Positions 7,862 to 17,049 of a stretch of DNA of 64,000 bases are shown one piece after another. Position 1 is the stretch's first letter. Every line of letters starts with the position of its first letter. A program made the translations under genes and the position numbers. Where the stretch lies: NCBI RefSeq assembly GCF_021603645.1, contig NZ_BQHJ01000001.1:620001-684000 (forward strand), read 5' to 3'. The notes beneath the pieces were generated by a model that worked only from the letters and a program-made list of their open reading frames with translations, searched no databases and had not been told where the DNA came from. Source of the stretch: Pseudomonas pseudonitroreducens (GTDB lineage Bacteria; Pseudomonadota; Gammaproteobacteria; Pseudomonadales; Pseudomonadaceae).

Positions 7862-10354
7862 TCACTCCGCCGTGGCGGTCGGCTTGCCGGCTGGTTTCTC
7901 CTTGTCCGATTTCTCGCTGGCCGATGCCTTTCCGGCCAGCTCTTCCTTGGAGAAATCATCCACGTCGATCACCGCGCGGCGTGCGCGCTCGGCGGCATGC
8001 AGGGTTTGCGCTTCAGCGGCCTCCAGCACGCCTGCCGCGACGGCCGCATCGATCGGCGACTGCCCCGGCTTGGGATCGACGCCGTGCTCCTTGAGCGCCT
8101 TGTGCAGTTTCTTCTGCAAGGGGGCGGCGGCGCTGAGCTGGTCATAGGCGAAGGTCAGCTTGGCCACTGGGTCATCGGCGCCAGTGGGCAGGTGGGCGCC
8201 GGCCAGGATTGCCTGCAACGCCGGGTCGCTCAGCGGGCGGCCGAGAATGTCGGCGATCTCGGCGTCCAGCGCATCGCTCGGGCCGCGATGGCGGCGGCCC
8301 AGCGGCAGCACCAGCACGCGCAGCAGGCCGGCGAAGGCACGGTTGGGGAAGTTGTCGATCAGGTCGGCCAGCGCGGCTTCGGCCTTCTCGAGGTTCTCCT
8401 CCATGGCCCAGTGCAGCAGCGGGTGCAGGTAATCCGGGTTGTCCAGGTCGTGGTAGCGCTTGAGCGCGGCAGAGCCGAGGTACAGGTGGCTCAGCGCATC
8501 GCCCAGGCGCGCCGACAGGCGCTCGCGGCGCTTCAGTTCACCGCCGAGCATCATCATGCTGAAGTCGGCGAGCAGGGCGAAGGACGCGGCGAGACGGTTC
8601 AGCGCGCGGTAGTACGGGCGGCTGACGCGGTCGCCCGGCACCTGGTCGAAGCTGCCGAAGCCCAGGCCCAGCAACAGACTGCTGGCGGCGTTGCTGACGG
8701 CGAAGCCGATATGGTCGAGCAGCAGTTCGTCGAACTCGCGCTCGGCCTGGTCCTGATCCTCGCGGCGGGCCAGTTCCATTTCCTTCAGGACGTACGGATG
8801 GCAGCGGATGGCGCCCTGGCCGAAGATCATCAGGTTGCGCGAAAGGATGTTGGCGCCCTCCACCGTGATGAAGATCGGCGCGGCTTGCCAGGAGCGTCCC
8901 AGATAGTTGTTCGGGCCGAGGATGATGCCCTTGCCGCCGTGGATGTCCATGGCGTGGGCGATGCACTCGCGGCCGCGTTCGGTCAGGTGGTACTTGAGGA
9001 TGGCCGAGAGCACCGAGGGCTTCTCGCCCAGGTCCACGGCATTGGCGGTGAGGATGCGCGCGCTGTCCATCAGCCAGGCGTTGCCGCCGATGCGCGCCAG
9101 GGCCTCCTGGATGCCTTCGAAGGCCGACAGCGGCACGTTGAACTGCTCGCGCACCTGCGCGTAGCGACCGCTGACGTAGCTGCCGGCCTTGGCGGCGCTG
9201 GTGCCGACCGCCGGCAGGGAAATCGAGCGGCCCACCGACAGGCAGTTCATCAGCATCATCCAGCCTTTGCCGATCATTTCCTGGCCGCCGATGATGTAGT
9301 CCAGCGGCACGAAGACGTCCTTGCCGGAGTTGGGGCCGTTCATGAAGGCCGCGCCCAGCGGCACGTGGCGGCGGCCGATCTGCACGCCGTCGGTGTCGGT
9401 GGGGATCAGCGCCAGGGTGATGCCGAGGTCTTCTTCCTCGCCCAGCAGGTGGTCCGGGTCATGGCACTTGAAGGCCAGGCCGAGGAGGGTAGCGACGGGG
9501 CCGAGGGTGATGTAGCGCTTTTCCCAGGTCAGGCGCAGGCCGAGGACTTCCTCGCCCTGCCACTGGCCCTTGCAGACCACGCCAACGTCGGTCATGCCGC
9601 CGGCATCGGAGCCGGCCTGCGGGCTGGTGAGGGCGAAGCAGGGGATTTCTGTGCCGCTGGCCAGGCGCGGCAGGTAGCGCTGGCGCTGGGCGTCGGTGCC
9701 GTAGTGCAGCAGCAGTTCGGCCGGGCCGAGGGAGTTGGGCACCATCACGGTGGAGGCGAGGTCGCCGCTGCGGGTGGCGAGTTTCATCACCACCTGGGAG
9801 TGGGCGAAGGCGGAGAAGCCCTTGCCGCCGTATTCCCTGGGAATGATCAGGCCGAAGAAGCCCTGGTCCTTGATGAAGGCCCAGGCCTCCGGCGGCAGGT
9901 CCATGTCCTTGCCGACCTGGTAGTCGTTGATCATCGCGCAGAGCTGTTCGGTGGGGCCGTCGACGAAGGCCTGCTCCTCCTCGGTCAGCTGTGCGCGGGG
10001 GTAGGCGAGCAGCGTCTGCCAGTCCGGGCGGCCGCTGAACAGCTGGCCATCCCACCAGACGGTGCCGGCCTCGATGGCCTCGCGTTCGGTCTCGGACATC
10101 GGCGGCAGGGTCTTCTTGAACCAGGCGAACAGCCGCGAGGTGAACAGGCTGCGGCGCAGGTCGGTGGCGAGAATCGTCACCGCGACCACGGCCCAGATCA
10201 GCCAGAACAGCACCATCCAGCCGTGGGCGTGGCTGAACAGGCTCATCAGCACGAGGTATACGGCGACGATGCCGAGGGCCTTGAGCGGCGCGGTGCGGCG
10301 GTGCGCAAGCCAGGCGACGCCGAGAATCAGGACGAGTAACCAGAGCAACAGCAT
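7862..10354 (-). CDS. fadE: FadE-type acyl-CoA dehydrogenase
   Basis: 830 residues, the size of the FadE class (E. coli FadE is about 814) rather than the usual 380-residue dehydrogenases. Two or three N-terminal hydrophobic helices (about residues 1-60) suggest membrane association. The dehydrogenase core includes the FAD/substrate signature FALTSPQAGSDAGG, then GEEVLGLRLTWEKRYITLGP and the helical domain with HAMDIHGGKGIILGPNNYLGRSWQ. It catalyses the first oxidation of acyl-CoA beta-oxidation. The start is ATG 10354, preceded by GGAGGAA; the 46 residues further upstream look non-coding. The C-terminal tail is Lys/Glu/Ala-rich. Confidence 0.93.
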   Translation of the reverse strand: MLLLWLLVLILGVAWLAHRRTAPLKALGIVAVYLVLMSLFSHAHGWMVLFWLIWAVVAVTILATDLRRSLFTSRLFAWFKKTLPPMSETEREAIEAGTVWWDGQLFSGRPDWQTLLAYPRAQLTEEEQAFVDGPTEQLCAMINDYQVGKDMDLPPEAWAFIKDQGFFGLIIPREYGGKGFSAFAHSQVVMKLATRSGDLASTVMVPNSLGPAELLLHYGTDAQRQRYLPRLASGTEIPCFALTSPQAGSDAGGMTDVGVVCKGQWQGEEVLGLRLTWEKRYITLGPVATLLGLAFKCHDPDHLLGEEEDLGITLALIPTDTDGVQIGRRHVPLGAAFMNGPNSGKDVFVPLDYIIGGQEMIGKGWMMLMNCLSVGRSISLPAVGTSAAKAGSYVSGRYAQVREQFNVPLSAFEGIQEALARIGGNAWLMDSARILTANAVDLGEKPSVLSAILKYHLTERGRECIAHAMDIHGGKGIILGPNNYLGRSWQAAPIFITVEGANILSRNLMIFGQGAIRCHPYVLKEMELARREDQDQAEREFDELLLDHIGFAVSNAASSLLLGLGFGSFDQVPGDRVSRPYYRALNRLAASFALLADFSMMMLGGELKRRERLSARLGDALSHLYLGSAALKRYHDLDNPDYLHPLLHWAMEENLEKAEAALADLIDNFPNRAFAGLLRVLVLPLGRRHRGPSDALDAEIADILGRPLSDPALQAILAGAHLPTGADDPVAKLTFAYDQLSAAAPLQKKLHKALKEHGVDPKPGQSPIDAAVAAGVLEAAEAQTLHAAERARRAVIDVDDFSKEELAGKASASEKSDKEKPAGKPTATAE

Positions 10355-10601
10355 GCGGATTCCTCCATGACAGCCCGCAGGGGCGACAGCGGTCGCGGCG
10401 GGCCTGGTGACGAACAGTGCGCAAGCACCTGACGGGCTCCCGTCAGAATGCACCGGAAGCTTAGCTGGCCGAACGTGGGCCGATGGCCGCATGGCCGGAC
10501 AGCTTGGCCGGATCGCCTTGTCGGGTAGCCGATCCGGCTGGTTAGACTGGTGGCGCCATCAAGGACGACCCGCCAGGGACCACGAGCCCGGAGAGAACGC
10601 C

Positions 10602-11327
10602 ATGCAGCCCTACCTCAAGCCCAGCCGCTTCGTTGATAGTGACCACCCCGGGGTAATCGAGTTCGCTCTAAATCACCGCGGTGACGGCGGCACGCCGCTG
10701 GAGCAGGCGGTGGCCTTGTACTACGCGGTGCGCGACAAGGTTCGCTACAACCCCTACGTGTTCAGCCGTGACCCACAGACCCTCAAGGCCAGCCATGCGC
10801 TGGAGGCCGGGCAGTCCTACTGCGTGCCCAAGGCCACGCTACTGGCAGCCTGCGCCCGGCATTGCGGCATCCCCGCGCGCATCGGTCTGGCCGACGTGAA
10901 GAATCACCTGGCCACGCCGCGCCTGCTGCAACTGCTGCGCAGCGAAGTATTTGCCATGCACGGCTACACCGAACTGTTCCTCGAAGGTCGCTGGGTCAAG
11001 GCCACGCCGGCCTTCGATATCGGCCTGTGCGAGGCCTTCGGCGTGCTGCCGCTGGAGTTCGATGGGCGCAATGACAGCGTTTTCCACCCGTTCAATCGCG
11101 ACGGCGAGCGGCACATGGAGTACCTGCGCGACCACGGCCAGTTCCCCGATGTGCCCGAGGAGTTCTTCTTCGGCTATCTCAAACAGTGCTACCCGCATCT
11201 GTTCCAGGGCGAGGACGCGCCGCTGGAGGGTGACATGCGCAGCGAAGCGGCCAGGCAAGAACACGCTCGCCCGCCTGAAAACAGTCATCCACACGAAAAC
11301 AATCGGCCACATGAAAACAATCGATAG
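10602..11327 (+). CDS. Transglutaminase-like cysteine protease-fold protein
   Basis: 241 residues from ATG 10602 (GGAGAG upstream). It has the transglutaminase-core triad. Cys74 lies in GQSYCVPKATLLAACARHCGIPAR, His120 in MHGYTELFLEGRWVKA and Asp139 in TPAFD. Bacterial members of this family include proteases and peptide-modifying enzymes; the substrate here is unknown. There is no signal peptide, so it is cytoplasmic. The C-terminus ends in a hydrophilic tail with a repeated PHENN unit made by a short DNA repeat. Intergenic sequence on both sides suggests a single-gene unit. Confidence 0.83.
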   Translation: MQPYLKPSRFVDSDHPGVIEFALNHRGDGGTPLEQAVALYYAVRDKVRYNPYVFSRDPQTLKASHALEAGQSYCVPKATLLAACARHCGIPARIGLADVKNHLATPRLLQLLRSEVFAMHGYTELFLEGRWVKATPAFDIGLCEAFGVLPLEFDGRNDSVFHPFNRDGERHMEYLRDHGQFPDVPEEFFFGYLKQCYPHLFQGEDAPLEGDMRSEAARQEHARPPENSHPHENNRPHENNR

Positions 11328-11443
11328 TCACCATCAGTGCTTGCGGCTTTTTTCCTGGCGTCGTTGCCGGTAGGGTGCCGTCATCCGAAGTCACGCCTGC
11401 GGGCTGTGCCTTCACCCGATGACGACAACAAGAGAGGCGCAGC

Positions 11444-12061
11444 ATGCTCAAGATCTGGGGCCGGAAGAACTCCTCCAATGTGCGCAAGGCGCTCTGGTGC
11501 GCGGAGGAGGCGGGGGTTGCCTATGAGCGGATCGACGCCGGCGGTGCCTTCGGCCTGGTCAACGACGGCCCTTATCGCGCGCTGAACCCCAACGGTGTGG
11601 TACCGACGCTGGAGGACGACGGCTTCGTCCTCTGGGAGTCCAACAGCATCGTCCGCTACCTCGCCGCACGCTATGCCCCGGACCTGTATCCGCAGGACCT
11701 GCAAGCCCGCGCCAGCGCGGAGAAGTGGATGGACTGGACCACCTCGTCCTTCGCCGCGCCGCTCCGCACGGTGTTCTGGGGTACCCTGCGCACCCCGCCG
11801 GAGCAACGCGATGCCGCTGCCATCCAGGCCGCCATCGATACCTGCGTGGCCCTGCTGGCGGTACCCGAGGCCGCGCTGGCGAAGCAGCCGTTCCTCACCG
11901 GTGAACAATTCGGCATGGGTGACATTCCGCTCGGCAGCTTCATCTATGCTTGGTTCGAAATGCCCATCGAGCGCCCGGCTCAGCCGCATCTCGCGGCCTG
12001 GTACGAACGCCTGAAGGCGCGTCCGGCCTACCGTGCGGCAGTGATGACCGACCTGACCTGA
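11444..12061 (+). CDS. Glutathione S-transferase family protein
   Basis: A 205-residue GST. The N-domain carries RKNSSNVRKALW (7-18; Ser10/Ser11/Asn12 at the catalytic position), then the cis-Pro strand GVVPTLEDDGFVLWESNSI. The C-domain contains the conserved EQFGMGDIPLGSFIYAW helix with its N-cap Asp. GAGG precedes the ATG. It is followed by the ABC exporter on the same strand and matches PA2813 in position, from memory. The substrate is unknown. Confidence 0.9.
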   Translation: MLKIWGRKNSSNVRKALWCAEEAGVAYERIDAGGAFGLVNDGPYRALNPNGVVPTLEDDGFVLWESNSIVRYLAARYAPDLYPQDLQARASAEKWMDWTTSSFAAPLRTVFWGTLRTPPEQRDAAAIQAAIDTCVALLAVPEAALAKQPFLTGEQFGMGDIPLGSFIYAWFEMPIERPAQPHLAAWYERLKARPAYRAAVMTDLT

Positions 12062-12166
12062 TTGCCTGCGCGTGCCCCGGAGGTTGCAATCCTCGCGGCG
12101 TACCCTTATCAAGCAGGCCTTTTCCAAAGACATGCGTCTTTCCACCGACTTGCAACGGGAAAACCC

Positions 12167-13099
12167 ATGAGTTCCGCGCTGTCCATCCGTCAACTGACGA
12201 AGACCTACGGCAACGGCTTCCAGGCCCTCAAGGGCATTGATCTGGATGTCGCCGAAGGCGATTTCTTCGCCCTGCTGGGCCCCAATGGTGCCGGCAAATC
12301 CACCACCATCGGCATCCTCTCCACCCTGGTGAACAAGACCAGCGGCTCGGTCAATGTGTTCGGCCATGACCTGGACAAGGATCCCTACGGCCTGAAGCGC
12401 TGCCTGGGCGTGGTGCCCCAGGAGTTCAACTTCAACCAGTTCGAGAAGGTGTTCGACATCGTCGTCACCCAGGCCGGCTACTACGGCATCCCGATGAGTG
12501 TGGCCAAGGGCCGCGCCGAGAAGTACCTGACCCAGCTGGGCCTGTGGGACAAGCGCAATTCGGCTTCCCGCGAGCTGTCCGGCGGCATGAAGCGCCGCCT
12601 GATGATCGCCCGCGCGCTTGTCCACGAGCCGCGCCTGCTGATCCTCGACGAGCCCACCGCCGGCGTGGATATCGAACTGCGCCGCTCGATGTGGAACTTC
12701 CTCACCGAGCTCAACGGCGAAGGCATCAGCATCATCCTCACCACCCACTACCTGGAGGAGGCCGAGCAGCTGTGCCGCAACATCGCGATCATCGACCACG
12801 GCACCATCGTCGAGAACACCAGCATGCGCAAGCTGCTGAGCAAGCTGCACGTGGAGACCTTCTACCTCGACCTGCAGGGCACGCTCAGCGAACCGCCGAA
12901 GCTCGACGGCTACCCGGTACGCCTGGTGGATGACCACACCCTGGAGGTTCAGGTGGACAAGTCGCTGGGCATCAACGGCCTGTTCGTCCAGCTCAATGCC
13001 CAGGGCCTGCAGGTGCTGAGCCTGCGCAACAAGAGCAACCGCCTGGAGGAACTGTTCGTGTCGCTGGTGGAGAAGAATCTGTCGAAGGTGGCGGTATGA
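12167..13099 (+). CDS. ABC-2 type exporter, ATP-binding subunit (YadG-like)
   Basis: 310 residues. It carries Walker A GPNGAGKST (38-46), signature LSGGMKRR (137-144), Walker B RLLILDEPTAGVD (156-168) and the H-loop TTHYLEEAEQL. A C-terminal extension of about 90 residues is typical of the YadG/DRA group. It energises the membrane partner encoded immediately downstream, with a four-base ATGA overlap. The start at 12167 gives the usual family N-terminus (SIRQLTKTYG); a TTG at 12062 was rejected. The substrate is unknown. Confidence 0.93.
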   Translation: MSSALSIRQLTKTYGNGFQALKGIDLDVAEGDFFALLGPNGAGKSTTIGILSTLVNKTSGSVNVFGHDLDKDPYGLKRCLGVVPQEFNFNQFEKVFDIVVTQAGYYGIPMSVAKGRAEKYLTQLGLWDKRNSASRELSGGMKRRLMIARALVHEPRLLILDEPTAGVDIELRRSMWNFLTELNGEGISIILTTHYLEEAEQLCRNIAIIDHGTIVENTSMRKLLSKLHVETFYLDLQGTLSEPPKLDGYPVRLVDDHTLEVQVDKSLGINGLFVQLNAQGLQVLSLRNKSNRLEELFVSLVEKNLSKVAV

Positions 13100-13875
13100 G
13101 CCACGAATTGCGCGCCAACTGGGTTGCCCTCAACACCATCGTCTACCGCGAAGTCCGCCGCTTCCTCCGTATCTGGCCGCAGACCCTGCTGCCGCCGGCG
13201 ATCACCATGGTCCTGTACTTCGTCATCTTCGGTAACCTGATCGGCCGGCAGATCGGCGACATGGGTGGCTTCACCTACATGCAGTACATCGTGCCGGGGC
13301 TGATCATGATGTCGGTGATCACCAACTCCTACGGCAACGTGGTGTCGAGCTTCTTCGGCAGCAAGTTCCAGCGCAACATCGAGGAACTGCTGGTGTCGCC
13401 GGTGTCGCCGCACACCATCCTCCTCGGCTTCGTCTGCGGTGGCGTGCTGCGCGGGCTGGCAGTGGGTGTGATCGTCACCATCCTGTCGCTGTTCTTCACC
13501 GACCTGCAGATCCATCACATCGGCATTACCGTGCTGGTGGTGGTGCTGACGGCGGCGATCTTCTCCATGGGCGGCTTCGTCAACGCGGTGTTCGCGCGCA
13601 ACTTCGATGACATCTCGATCATCCCGACCTTCGTGCTGACACCGCTGACCTACCTGGGCGGGGTGTTCTACTCGATCACGCTGCTGCCGCCGTTCTGGCA
13701 GACCGTGTCGCTGGCCAACCCGATCCTGCACATGGTCAACGCCTTCCGTTACGGCATCCTCGGCGTGTCCGACATCCGCATCGGCACGGCGGTGATCTTC
13801 ATGCTGGTAGCGACTGTGCTGCTCTACGTGTTCTGCGTGCGCCTGCTGGTGAGCGGGCGCGGGATGCGCCAGTGA
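13096..13875 (+). CDS. ABC-2 type exporter, permease subunit (YadH-like)
   Basis: A 259-residue inner-membrane protein with six predicted helices and the ABC-2 motif region (IEELLVSPVSPHTILLGF, then PLTYLGGVFYSITLLPPFW). It starts inside the stop of the ATPase gene (ATGA), so both subunits are made from one mRNA. The pair resembles E. coli YadGH and PAO1 PA2812-PA2811 from memory. The exported compound is not known. A terminator follows 24 bp after the stop. Confidence 0.92.
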   Translation: MSHELRANWVALNTIVYREVRRFLRIWPQTLLPPAITMVLYFVIFGNLIGRQIGDMGGFTYMQYIVPGLIMMSVITNSYGNVVSSFFGSKFQRNIEELLVSPVSPHTILLGFVCGGVLRGLAVGVIVTILSLFFTDLQIHHIGITVLVVVLTAAIFSMGGFVNAVFARNFDDISIIPTFVLTPLTYLGGVFYSITLLPPFWQTVSLANPILHMVNAFRYGILGVSDIRIGTAVIFMLVATVLLYVFCVRLLVSGRGMRQ

Positions 13876-13898
13876 GTGACGCATTGCGTTGATGCGAG

Positions 13899-13927
13899 AA
13901 GGCCCCGATTGGGGCCTTTTTGTTTTT
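13899..13927 (+). terminator. Terminator after the ABC exporter operon
   Basis: AAGGCCCC-GATT-GGGGCCTTTTTG followed by a further TTTTTT run. Confidence 0.88.
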
Positions 13928-13959
13928 TGGGCCGGCTGGAACTTCGCTGCATTGGTTTG

Positions 13960-14075
13960 CCCTCACCCCAGCCCTCTCCCGGAGGGAGAGGGAGCCGCGC
14001 GTGCCGGCTGATGCCTTGGTTTCCGCCTATGCCGTACAGTCCCCTCTCCCTCTGGGAGAGGGTTAGGGTGAGGGG
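13960..14075. repeat. Inverted CCCTCACCC...GGGTGAGGG intergenic repeat
   Basis: Two arms, each containing a smaller hairpin (CCCTCTCCC/GGGAGAGGG), face each other across about 40 bp. A second copy of the family lies at 46944-47060. It abuts the 3' end of copS. Confidence 0.8.
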
Positions 14076-14078
14076 CTC

Positions 14079-15395
14079 CTAGCCCGGAAACTCGATAACA
14101 AACCGTGTCCACCCATCGGCCGATTCGCAGCGAATCTCCCCGCCATGGGCGCGGACGATGGAGCGGCAGATCGCCAACCCCAACCCGGCATGCTCGCCCT
14201 GGCCTTCGCGGCGGGCCGGGTCGGCGCGGTAGAAGCGGTCGAACAGGCGCGGCAGGCGCTCGGCTGGAATCTCCCGGCCGGGGTTTTCCACGCTCAGGCG
14301 GCCCGGCTCCAGGCGTACGCGAATCAGGCCAGCGTCGGGGGTGAAGCGCAGGGCGTTATCCAGCAGGTTGGCCAGCACTCGGCGCAGCAGGGCGCGGTCG
14401 CCCTGTACCGACAGCTCGCCATCGCGCTCCAGGCGAATGGATTTTTCCTCGGCCAGCGGCCCGTAGAACTCCAGCAGCTCGTCCACCTCGCTGGCCAGCG
14501 CCAGCGGCTGGCTGCTGGGGGTGAGCAGGCCGTGGTCGGCCTTGGCCAGGAACAGCATGTCGTTGACCATCACGGTGAGCCGCTCCAGCTCCTCGAGGTT
14601 GCCGTGCAACGCCTCGCGGTAGTCCTCCAGGCTGCGTGAGCGCGACAGCACCACCTGGGTCTGGGTCAGCAGGCCGGTGAGCGGCGTGCGCAGCTCGTGG
14701 GCGATATCGGCGGAGAAGGCCGACAGGCGCTGGAAGGCCTCTTCCAGGCGCGCCAGCATGGCGTTCAGCTCGGCGGCCAGGCCGCGCAGTTCCTGCGGCA
14801 TCTGCCCGGCGTCGAGGCGGGTGGTCAGCGAGTGTGCGCTGACCTGCGCCGCCACTTCGCTCATGCGCCGCAGTGGGCGCAGGCTGGCGCGCGCGGCCCA
14901 GGCGCCGAGCAGCGCAGTGGCCAGGGCGGAGAAGCCCATGGTCATCCAGATCAGCCGCTGCATGCGTTGCAGGAAATGCTGGTGATGGGTGATGTCGAGG
15001 ATCAGCGTGAGCTGCGCGCCCTTCGGGTTCGCGGCATCCAGCGGCGCCTGCAGTTCGCGGTAGGCAGGGGCTTCGTCGCTGGCCATGTTCATCGTTGGAA
15101 ATTGCCAGAACCAGCGCTGCCCGTCCGGGCCCTGCAGGCGCAGGCCGAGGTCGGGGTGGCGTTCCAGCTCGCGGCGCAGCTCGGCGCTATGCGGCGCGAG
15201 TTGTTCGGCGCTGCTCACGCCATTCAGCACGTCGCGGAAGATCGCCAGCTTGCCGCTCAGCAACTGCTGGTCCAGCTCGATGAAGTGCGCCTCGCTGGCG
15301 CGGCTGAAAACGATGCCTGCCAGCAGCGAAACAGCCGCGGTGCAGGCGGCGAACAGCAGGCTCAGGCGCAGGCCGAGGGACAGGCGGGCACTCAT
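14079..15395 (-). CDS. copS: Copper-responsive sensor histidine kinase
   Basis: 438 residues. Membrane helix 1 is at about 8-30, followed by a periplasmic sensor region, helix 2 at about 148-168 and a HAMP domain. The H-box is [14 protein letters not shown], with phospho-acceptor His233. The N-box [12 protein letters not shown] and G-box [16 protein letters not shown] are intact. It belongs to the CusS/CopS heavy-metal sensor kinases. Its ATG overlaps the copR stop by four bases. The divergent cupredoxin and multicopper oxidase genes, and the PtrA-like gene, support copper sensing. Confidence 0.93.
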   Translation of the reverse strand: MSARLSLGLRLSLLFAACTAAVSLLAGIVFSRASEAHFIELDQQLLSGKLAIFRDVLNGVSSAEQLAPHSAELRRELERHPDLGLRLQGPDGQRWFWQFPTMNMASDEAPAYRELQAPLDAANPKGAQLTLILDITHHQHFLQRMQRLIWMTMGFSALATALLGAWAARASLRPLRRMSEVAAQVSAHSLTTRLDAGQMPQELRGLAAELNAMLARLEEAFQRLSAFSADIAHELRTPLTGLLTQTQVVLSRSRSLEDYREALHGNLEELERLTVMVNDMLFLAKADHGLLTPSSQPLALASEVDELLEFYGPLAEEKSIRLERDGELSVQGDRALLRRVLANLLDNALRFTPDAGLIRVRLEPGRLSVENPGREIPAERLPRLFDRFYRADPARREGQGEHAGLGLAICRSIVRAHGGEIRCESADGWTRFVIEFPG

Positions 15396-16072
15396 GCTTC
15401 GCGCTCTTCCAGGACGTAGCCCATGCCGCGCACGGTATGGATCAGGCGCTGCGGAAAATCATCGTCGACCTTGGCGCGCAGGCGGCGGATGGCGACTTCG
15501 ATGACGTTGGTGTCGCTGTCGAAGTTCATGTCCCACACCTGGGAGGCAATCAGCGACTTGGGCAGCACCTCGCCGCTGCGGCGCAGCAGCAATTCCAGCA
15601 GGGCGAACTCCTTGGCGGTCAGGTCGATGCGCTTGCCGGCGCGCTGCACGCGGCGGCGCAACAGGTCCAGTTCGAGGTCGGCCAGTTGCAGGGTGGTTTC
15701 CTGGATCTGCTGGCCGCCACGGCGCAGCAGCGTGCGGACGCGGGCGAGCAGTTCGACGAAGGCGAAGGGTTTCACCAGGTAGTCATCGGCGCCCAGTTCC
15801 AGGCCGCGCACGCGGTCCTCCACGGCGTCGCGGGCGGTGAGGAACAGCACCGGCACGGCACTGCCGGTCTGGCGCAGCGCCTGGAGGATCTGCCAGCCAT
15901 CGCGGCCCGGCAGCATCACATCGAGGATCAGCAGGTCATGCTCGCCGGCCAGGGCCAGTTGCAGGCCTTCGTCGCCGTCGGCGCTGAGGTCGACGGCGAA
16001 GCCGGCTTCGCTCAGGCCTTGCTGCAGGTACTGGCCGATGCGCGGTTCGTCTTCGACGATGAGGAGTTTCAT
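15392..16072 (-). CDS. copR: Copper response regulator (OmpR/PhoB family)
   Basis: 226 residues from the ATG giving [10 protein letters not shown]; an in-frame ATG four codons upstream is possible. The receiver has the acidic pair at 8-9, phospho-acceptor Asp51 ([13 protein letters not shown]) and Lys in YLVKPFAF. The OmpR-type winged helix follows, ending [13 protein letters not shown]. It activates copper-tolerance promoters in the family. It is divergent from the PtrA-like gene; CopR-box-like sites lie at 16104-16119 and 16420-16435. Confidence 0.94.
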   Translation of the reverse strand: MKLLIVEDEPRIGQYLQQGLSEAGFAVDLSADGDEGLQLALAGEHDLLILDVMLPGRDGWQILQALRQTGSAVPVLFLTARDAVEDRVRGLELGADDYLVKPFAFVELLARVRTLLRRGGQQIQETTLQLADLELDLLRRRVQRAGKRIDLTAKEFALLELLLRRSGEVLPKSLIASQVWDMNFDSDTNVIEVAIRRLRAKVDDDFPQRLIHTVRGMGYVLEEREA

Positions 16073-16103
16073 CCGGGTATCCATCCAGGCGCTCGGGGCG
16101 CAG

Positions 16104-16119
16104 CTGTCGTCAGGGTAAT
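16104..16119 (+). promoter_or_regulatory. Candidate CopR box in the copR/ptrA-like divergent region
   Basis: CTGTCG-N5-GTAAT is a near match to the P. aeruginosa CopR consensus I recall, CTGACA-N5-GTAAT (four of six in the first half, five of five in the second). Its location between the divergent units fits autoregulation. Confidence 0.5.
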
Positions 16120-16198
16120 GGGGCGGTCAGCGGGCTGACAGCGTCGGCGTTGCAGAGTGGCGGCGTGTTCATTCTTCAGCGTCTTCGAGGAGTCCGCC

Positions 16199-16330
16199 AT
16201 GCACCTGATCATCTCCACGCTGTTTGCCCTGCTGTTGTTCCCCGCCATGCCGGCGCTGGCCGATGGAGGAGGGGACATCACCTTCCAGCGCATGCAGGAA
16301 CGGGCTGCCTCTGCGCGCCAGGTCTGTTGA
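16199..16330 (+). CDS. ptrA: Short PtrA-like periplasmic copper-response peptide
   Basis: A 43-codon ORF. GAGGAG sits seven bases before the ATG, and a Sec signal (LIISTLFALLLFPAMPALA) should be cleaved before DGGGDITFQRMQERAASARQ. The mature start and position between copR and the cupredoxin gene match PtrA (PAO1 PA2808), which I remember as about 63 residues with a longer tail. This one ends early, in QVC. It is either a short natural version or truncated. A strong terminator follows 24 bases later, so it is its own transcript. The assignment rests on context and the GGGD...F..M pattern. Confidence 0.65.
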   Translation: MHLIISTLFALLLFPAMPALADGGGDITFQRMQERAASARQVC

Positions 16331-16354
16331 ATCCGCAGCATCGTGTTACCCCTT

Positions 16355-16380
16355 GCCCGCCCTTCGGCGGGCTTTTTTTC
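16355..16380 (+). terminator. Terminator after the PtrA-like gene
   Basis: GCCCGCC-CTTC-GGCGGGC followed by a run of seven T. Confidence 0.9.
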
Positions 16381-16419
16381 GCCCTCTTTATACCCCGCGC
16401 CGGGTGGTTCAGCGCCAAG

Positions 16420-16435
16420 CTGACAGAGTTGTAAT
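16420..16435 (+). promoter_or_regulatory. CopR box upstream of the cupredoxin-pcoA-pcoB operon
   Basis: CTGACA-GAGTT-GTAAT is an exact match to the recalled CopR consensus CTGACA-N5-GTAAT. It lies 68 bp before the cupredoxin ATG, downstream of the ptrA terminator. Confidence 0.72.
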
Positions 16436-16502
16436 CTTCCCGACAGGTAAGTCTCAGCGGCCGACAGCGACCATGGCCAGCATCCCAAGAAGGAGATTTG
16501 CC

Positions 16503-17039
16503 ATGTCCCCGCGCCATCTGTTCCAAGCCGCTGTCATCAGTCTTGCCAGCGCTATCAGCCTGCCGGCCCTGGCCGATGCCGGGCACGCTTATGACTTCGG
16601 CAAGCCGGCCAAGGCCGCCCAGGCCACCCGCACCGTGGAGATCAAGCTGGGCGAGATGTTCTTCGAGCCGGAAAACATCGACGTGAAGCCCGGCGAGACC
16701 GTGCGCTTCGTCATCCACAACGGCGGCAGCCTGCTGCATGAGTTCAACCTGGGCAGCGCCGCCATGCACGCCGGCCACCAGAAGGAAATGCAGCAGATGA
16801 TGGATGCCGGGATGCTCACGCCCACCGGTATGCAGCACGACATGAGCCAGATGGACCATTCGAAGATGGGCCACGGCCAGATGATGAAGCACGACGACCC
16901 CAACAGCGTGCTGGTGGAGCCGGGCAAGACCGCCGAGCTGACCTGGACCTTCAGCAAGGCCACCAGCCTGGAGTTTGCCTGCAACATTCCGGGGCACTAC
17001 CAGGCCGGCATGGTCGGCAAACTGACCGTCAAGCCTTGA
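16503..17039 (+). CDS. Periplasmic cupredoxin, Met/His-rich
   Basis: 178 residues with a Sec signal peptide (about 1-24, cleaved near LADA). It is a plastocyanin-like domain with a complete type-1 copper set: His79 (LLHEF), Cys160, His165 and Met170 (FACNIPGHYQAGM). An insert at about 98-131 is rich in Met and His (MQQMMDAGM, MDHSKMGHGQMMKH) and could bind extra copper. It corresponds to PAO1 PA2807 from memory. GGAG precedes the ATG. It is the first gene of an apparent operon with pcoA and pcoB (10-bp gap). Confidence 0.9.
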   Translation: MSPRHLFQAAVISLASAISLPALADAGHAYDFGKPAKAAQATRTVEIKLGEMFFEPENIDVKPGETVRFVIHNGGSLLHEFNLGSAAMHAGHQKEMQQMMDAGMLTPTGMQHDMSQMDHSKMGHGQMMKHDDPNSVLVEPGKTAELTWTFSKATSLEFACNIPGHYQAGMVGKLTVKP

Positions 17040-17049
17040 GCGCGCCGAG

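Noticed and set aside
7844-10339. An 831-codon open frame on the plus strand opposite the acyl-CoA dehydrogenase gene
   Set aside because: High-GC shadow frame. Its protein is His/Gln/Arg/Gly-rich without domains, while the minus strand encodes an intact FadE-type enzyme with a good ribosome site.
12062-12166. N-terminal extension of the ABC ATPase from a TTG
   Set aside because: It adds residues with no family similarity; the ATG at 12167 starts directly at the conserved domain.
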